The translations under genes were made by a program, and so were the position numbers. Shown piece after piece: positions 7,611 through 10,883 of a stretch of DNA of 10,883 nucleotides; the first letter of the stretch is position 1, and each line of letters begins with the position of its first letter. The stretch covers positions 9,333 to 20,215 of the forward strand of contig PBTU01000088.1 in assembly GCA_002729295.1 (NCBI GenBank), in the 5' to 3' direction. The notes beneath the pieces are model-generated. The model did no database searches, was not told the origin of the DNA, and saw only the letters and a list, made by a program, of their open reading frames with translations. The DNA comes from Verrucomicrobiales bacterium. GTDB lineage: Bacteria > Verrucomicrobiota > Verrucomicrobiia > Verrucomicrobiales > Akkermansiaceae.

Positions 7611-9002
7611 ATGCAAGACCAGATCTTACTCCAAGCAAGAACGAGCCGTCGGGATATTCTACGACGAGCGGGTGGGGGATTTGCGTCGATCGGGTTGGCT
7701 GGGGTTCTATCGGATCAGGCCTTATTAGCATCGGAAAGCCCGCTCGTTCCCAAGCCGCCGCATTTTAAACCCAAAGCGAAGCGAATCATTCATCTTTTCA
7801 TGAATGGCGGGCCGTCTCAGGTGGATACCTTTGATCCCAAGCCTGATTTGGAAAAATACCATGGTCAACGTCCTCCGGGAGCCGAGCGCAAGACCGAGAG
7901 GCGTACCGGCGGGCTTTTCAAATCGCCTTTTAAGTTTAAGCAGTCGGGAGAATCCGGAATTCCAGTCAGCGAGATTTTTCCGGAGGTGGCCAAATGTATT
8001 GACGACATCTGTGTCATTCGCTCGATGCATACCAATGTCCCAAATCATGAGCCGTCTTTGCTCATGATGAACTCCGGAAACACCCAGCCGGTTCGCCCGA
8101 GTATGGGGTCATGGCTTTGTTATGGTCTGGGTGTCGAAAATCAGGATCTGCCGGGCTTCGTTGTTCTCTGTCCTGGAAAACCCGTGGTCGGTCCGCAACT
8201 CTGGAGTAATGGATTCCTTCCCGGGATTTATCAGGGATGTCATATCGGTAAACTCGATCCCAAGAAGATAGTCGATCACATCAACAATAAGCATCTCACT
8301 CCCGGAACCCAGCGCCAACAGCTTAACTTGATCAATCAGCTCAATGATTTTCATGTTGGGCAACGATCCGGGGACGATCAACTTGAATCTCGGATCCAGT
8401 CGCTGGAAGTTGCCTTTAAAATGCAGACAGAAGCGCCGGAAGCTTTTGACATCACCAAGGAAACCAAGGCCACACGGGAACTTTATGGCGAAGGCCAGTT
8501 TGCAGATTCCTGTCTCACGGCCCGTCGCTTGGTGGAGCGGGGAGTCCGCATGGTTCAGGTTTACTACGGAAACGGACAACCATGGGACGACCATGGCAAT
8601 ATCGAAAAAGGCCATCGCGACAAGGGCCAGAAAAGTGACCAGGCAATTGCAGGCTTACTTCGTGATCTTAAATCACGTGGCCTCCTCGAAGACACTCTCG
8701 TTCTCTGGGGAGGGGAGTTCGGCCGCACTCCGGTTTCCGAAGGCGGCAACGGACGTGACCATAATCACCATGGCTTCTCAGTCTGGCTCGCAGGGGGCGG
8801 AGTCAAAGGAGGCATGACCTACGGTTCCACCGACGAGTTCGGCTTCGCAGCGATGGAAAACAAAGTCCACGTCCACGATCTCCATGCTACCATCCTTCAC
8901 CTTATGGGGATCAATCACGAAGACCTAACCTACCGCTACTCCGGTCGCGATTTCCGCCTCACCGATGTGCACGGCCATATCGTGCATGACATTCTGGCGT
9001 GA
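7611..9002 (+). CDS. DUF1501 family protein with Tat signal
   Basis: DUF1501 proteins are related in fold to the alkaline phosphatase/sulfatase superfamily. Their activity is unproven, and in PVC genomes they usually sit next to DUF1549/DUF1553 genes, as here. The product is 463 residues, a normal length. The N-terminus carries a twin-arginine motif (SRRDIL, residues 12-17) and the hydrophobic run FASIGLAGVL, so export by Tat in a folded state is expected. Family blocks are intact: HLFMNGGPSQVDTFDPKP (61-78), QPWDDHGN (323-330), LWGGEFGRTP (365-374), GRDHNHHGFSVWLAGGGVKGG (381-401) and the C-terminal HVHDLHATILHLMG. The Asp/His-rich sites at 326-328 and 383-387 resemble metal-binding residues of the superfamily; that reading is inference. 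The ATG lies one base after the TAA of the upstream gene and has no ribosome site of its own, which points to translational coupling. It ends in TGA. Confidence 0.95.
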   Translation: MQDQILLQARTSRRDILRRAGGGFASIGLAGVLSDQALLASESPLVPKPPHFKPKAKRIIHLFMNGGPSQVDTFDPKPDLEKYHGQRPPGAERKTERRTGGLFKSPFKFKQSGESGIPVSEIFPEVAKCIDDICVIRSMHTNVPNHEPSLLMMNSGNTQPVRPSMGSWLCYGLGVENQDLPGFVVLCPGKPVVGPQLWSNGFLPGIYQGCHIGKLDPKKIVDHINNKHLTPGTQRQQLNLINQLNDFHVGQRSGDDQLESRIQSLEVAFKMQTEAPEAFDITKETKATRELYGEGQFADSCLTARRLVERGVRMVQVYYGNGQPWDDHGNIEKGHRDKGQKSDQAIAGLLRDLKSRGLLEDTLVLWGGEFGRTPVSEGGNGRDHNHHGFSVWLAGGGVKGGMTYGSTDEFGFAAMENKVHVHDLHATILHLMGINHEDLTYRYSGRDFRLTDVHGHIVHDILA

Positions 9003-9078
9003 GCGATGACAGGGAGGTGTTTCTTTGATGGTTTTGGTGTTTTGTCGTCGCGAGTCGGCGGGAGGAGCGTGCCATGTT

Positions 9079-10254
9079 TTAGATCCATTTTACTTCCGGC
9101 GGCATATCGACGAAGCGTCCGTCAACGCAGAAAGGCTTGCCGTCGAGGGTGACGAGAGAGCCTTTGGTGAGTGAGGCAATGAGGTCCCAGTGGAGGGCGC
9201 TTTTATTGACGTTGCCGGTTTCGGGATAGCCGGCCCCGAAGGCGAGGTGGAAGGAGCCGCCCATCTTTTCGTCGTAGAGAATCTGGCCGGTGGGTTGGGT
9301 GATGGCGCGGTTGGTTCCGAAGGCAATCTCGCCGATTCGACGGGCGCCTTCATCTTGGTCGAGCATGGCGATCAGAAAATCCCCGCCTTCTTCGGCGGTG
9401 ATCTCGGTAGCGCGACCTTTTTCCATGACGATTCGTGCGTTCCGAACGAAGTGGCCTTGGTAAACACAGCGGTTATCGAAAAAAACCACGCCCTCCGCGC
9501 CGCCGTTTTCGGCGTCCAAATTCGGGCCGGAGTAGACTTCTCCGTCGGGGAAATTCTTTCGGCCCGGGCTGGAGAGCCAGCGCATTCCCGCGGTGTTTAC
9601 TTTGAGATCGGTTCCGGCAGGGGTTTGGAAGTGAAGCTCACTTCCGGTTATGAGTTTTTTGGCGAGCTCGCACTGCCAACGGTCCAGACTTTCCCAGAAT
9701 GAGACGGGATCTTCTTGATTGAGTTGGCCGGCGCGGACTACGAAGTCACTATAATCGCTGAGGCTCATTCCGGCGTCTTGGGCGTAGGCATTGGTCGGGA
9801 AAAGGGTGGTGGACCAGAGCAGGGGAGCGAGTTCGGAGTCGATGGAGGGATCGTCTGCGACTGCGGCACGTTGGAAAAAGAGTTCGCGCGACTCCTTTTG
9901 CGAGCGAGCGGCTCTCTGAGTGGTCGCGGTATCAAACTTGTCCAGCGACCGTAGATTGGTGTTCGCGTTGATGTTGATTGATGCGTCAATTACTTGCGCT
10001 TCGTGTAGCGTGAAGGGATTGCTCCAATCGAGTTGTTCGTCGTTGGCAAGTTCGTAGAAGGCTTCGCCAAGAAAATCCGGGCGGCAGTTCAAAACGGGAT
10101 GCCCACCTGCTTCGAGAACTTTGCGGTAGACGGCCCCAAGGAGAGGCTCGGCGGCCGATTGGGCATTGATGCGAACGATGTTTCCCGGGCTGACTTTGGT
10201 CGCGTGCCGGACGAGAACATCGGCCCAGCGGTCGAGATGGAGTTGCGTCAACAT
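9079..10254 (-). CDS. Aminopeptidase of family M29
   Basis: M29 enzymes (AmpS, PepS, aminopeptidase T) are cytoplasmic, dimeric, two-metal exopeptidases that remove N-terminal residues from peptides. The 391-residue product has a typical length and no signal peptide. The metal-site residues can be placed: Glu239 in FPDGEVYSGP, Glu309 in RIGEIAFGTN, His336 in GSFHLAFG, Tyr343 in GAGYPETG, and His355/Asp357 in ALHWDLI, in the order and spacing known for the family. The N-terminal domain begins LDRWADVLVRHATKVSPGNIV, with the usual family opening. The ATG at 10254-10252 is chosen because it starts this opening; no Shine-Dalgarno is visible. The gene converges on the DUF1501 gene, with 76 bases between the two stop codons. 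It looks like a stand-alone housekeeping gene and no frame defects were seen. Confidence 0.95.
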   Translation of the reverse strand: MLTQLHLDRWADVLVRHATKVSPGNIVRINAQSAAEPLLGAVYRKVLEAGGHPVLNCRPDFLGEAFYELANDEQLDWSNPFTLHEAQVIDASININANTNLRSLDKFDTATTQRAARSQKESRELFFQRAAVADDPSIDSELAPLLWSTTLFPTNAYAQDAGMSLSDYSDFVVRAGQLNQEDPVSFWESLDRWQCELAKKLITGSELHFQTPAGTDLKVNTAGMRWLSSPGRKNFPDGEVYSGPNLDAENGGAEGVVFFDNRCVYQGHFVRNARIVMEKGRATEITAEEGGDFLIAMLDQDEGARRIGEIAFGTNRAITQPTGQILYDEKMGGSFHLAFGAGYPETGNVNKSALHWDLIASLTKGSLVTLDGKPFCVDGRFVDMPPEVKWI

Positions 10255-10521
10255 TGGACTGAACTATGTGAAGTCCGGCTGATTGTCACGCTTTGCTGAT
10301 CGTGTACACCATGTGAAGAGGCTATTTTTAGCTGGCCTCAATCATGGCTTTGAAAAGTCCAAAATGATGTCTGATTCGACAGTAATAGTGGCCTTGATTC
10401 ATTGTTTACACGGAATGTACTCAGTCGTATTGGTTGAAGGTTCATTGCGCTTTCGGAATTTAGCCCGCATTATTTAATGCGGCGTGTCGGTTAACACTTT
10501 GGATGAAACGAATACTCAGCA
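10255..10521. promoter_or_regulatory. Divergent intergenic region with promoters expected for both flanking genes
   Basis: This AT-richer stretch lies between the leftward M29 gene and the rightward secreted-protein gene. It must hold at least one start of transcription, but I see no clear -35/-10 pair. A 64-codon GTG frame (10283-10477) runs through it without family resemblance or ribosome site. The main visible structure is the palindrome at 10465-10482. Confidence 0.4.
10465..10482. repeat. Perfect 18-bp palindrome, possible operator or short hairpin
   Basis: The sequence ccgcatta-tt-taatgcgg has two perfect 8-base arms around a 2-base centre. It lies 39 bases before the ATG of the secreted-protein gene. 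This position suits an operator over a promoter, or a hairpin in the 5' untranslated RNA with a 7-bp stem and 4-base loop. No run of T follows, so it is unlikely to be an intrinsic terminator. No regulator can be assigned. Confidence 0.4.
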
Positions 10522-10883
10522 ATGAAAATCCCAACCGAGAGATCTCTGCCCTTCGCGAAAGGGCTGCTCCTGTGCCTTTCCCTATGTATGGCACCTTCCG
10601 TTACGAGTAGTCAGACCATTGTCATCGATACCGACTTTAACGACAATCCAATCTTGAACACTTTCGGGGTCGCCAAAGTGACTGACATCAACGCCGCTAC
10701 AACTAATCTTCTCGGGTTGCCCACACTCGGCGGCAAGGATGAGGATACGATTACAGGTGCCTATTTCCCGGATTTACTTGGTCGCAGAGTTTTCGAAAAA
10801 ATTCGCCTTCGCTTGTGGGTTTCGTGGTCGATGTCTTTCCACATCGAGAGCACCCGGGTGTTGGTTTCGAGTTCGCCATTGGT
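10522..10883 (+). CDS. Secreted protein of unknown family, N-terminal part only
   Basis: The ATG at 10522 opens a frame that runs off the right edge (120 complete codons). Residues 1-31 form a good signal peptide: a charged start (MKIPTERSLPFAKG), a hydrophobic core (LLLCLSLCMAPS) and a small-residue end (VTSS). The mature part starts QTIVIDTDFNDNPI, a short beta-strand-like opening of the kind seen in exported PVC proteins with concanavalin-like or adhesin domains, but I cannot name a family. From about codon 82 the reading becomes Arg/Trp-rich and less protein-like, while the frame two bases later reads GFTWSQSF and then VGFVVDVFP and GVGFEFAIG to the edge. A one-base deletion near 10767 would explain this. 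No Shine-Dalgarno is visible before the ATG. Confidence 0.55.
   Translation, partial: MKIPTERSLPFAKGLLLCLSLCMAPSVTSSQTIVIDTDFNDNPILNTFGVAKVTDINAATTNLLGLPTLGGKDEDTITGAYFPDLLGRRVFEKIRLRLWVSWSMSFHIESTRVLVSSSPL

Noticed and set aside
9003..9078. Intrinsic terminator between the convergent DUF1501 and M29 genes.
   Set aside because: No stable GC-rich hairpin followed by a T-run is visible on either strand.
10283..10477. A 64-codon GTG-started plus-strand frame in the right intergenic region.
   Set aside because: No ribosome site, mixed composition, no recognisable motif; it ends within the palindrome.
10761..10883. A minus-strand open frame entering from the right edge and ending in TAG at 10763-10761.
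   Set aside because: It contains a reasonably natural stretch, but it would overlap the signal-peptide gene in the opposite direction and is too short to assign; mentioned only as an alternative reading.
1..10883. CRISPR arrays, transposases, toxin-antitoxin or other defence modules.
   Set aside because: No regularly spaced repeats, transposase or integrase motifs, or known defence-family motifs were found in any frame I read.

Overview
The window looks like chromosomal DNA from the Planctomycetes-Verrucomicrobia (PVC) branch, most likely a Verrucomicrobiota bacterium. The main reason is a set of families expanded in that branch: a PSCyt1-DUF1549-DUF1553 cytochrome-like protein directly followed by a Tat-exported DUF1501 protein, and a fragment of the TIGR02603-type 'putative heme-binding domain'. 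Starts with weak or no Shine-Dalgarno, including GTG/TTG, also fit. The species assignment is an inference from family content only.

Layout. (1) Positions 16-3222, minus strand: a tricorn-like S41 peptidase. A signal peptide, beta-propeller repeats, PDZ and catalytic domain can be read in one continuous frame of 1068 codons. Codon 20, just after the signal peptide, is TGA where the family usually has Trp. (2) 3290-3610, minus: the C-terminal end of a TIGR02603-type protein with its CxxCH part missing, probably a remnant. (3) 3646-4293, minus: a class I SAM-dependent methyltransferase of unknown substrate. (4) 4294-4792: a divergent intergenic region of about 0.5 kb with no convincing gene. 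It holds a tRNA-like D-arm fragment and a doubtful 40-codon frame. (5) 4793-9002, plus: a two-gene operon, PSCyt1/DUF1549/DUF1553 then DUF1501, one base apart. (6) 9079-10254, minus: an intact M29-family aminopeptidase, convergent with the operon. (7) 10255-10521: a divergent intergenic region with a perfect 18-bp palindrome. (8) 10522 to the right edge, plus: the start of a secreted protein, cut by the window, with a possible frame change near 10767.

How the genes work together. Only the DUF1549/DUF1553-DUF1501 pair is clearly a functional unit: exported proteins made from one transcript, of unproven biochemical role, often found near polysaccharide and sulfatase loci in PVC genomes. The two peptidases at the flanks (tricorn-like S41, exported; M29, cytoplasmic) could both act on peptides, but nothing in the sequence ties them together. 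I found no defence system, CRISPR array, transposase or other clearly new system. The most notable features are signs of gene decay or recoding: the TGA in the tricorn gene, the beheaded heme-domain fragment, the tRNA-like scar and the possible frameshift at the right edge.
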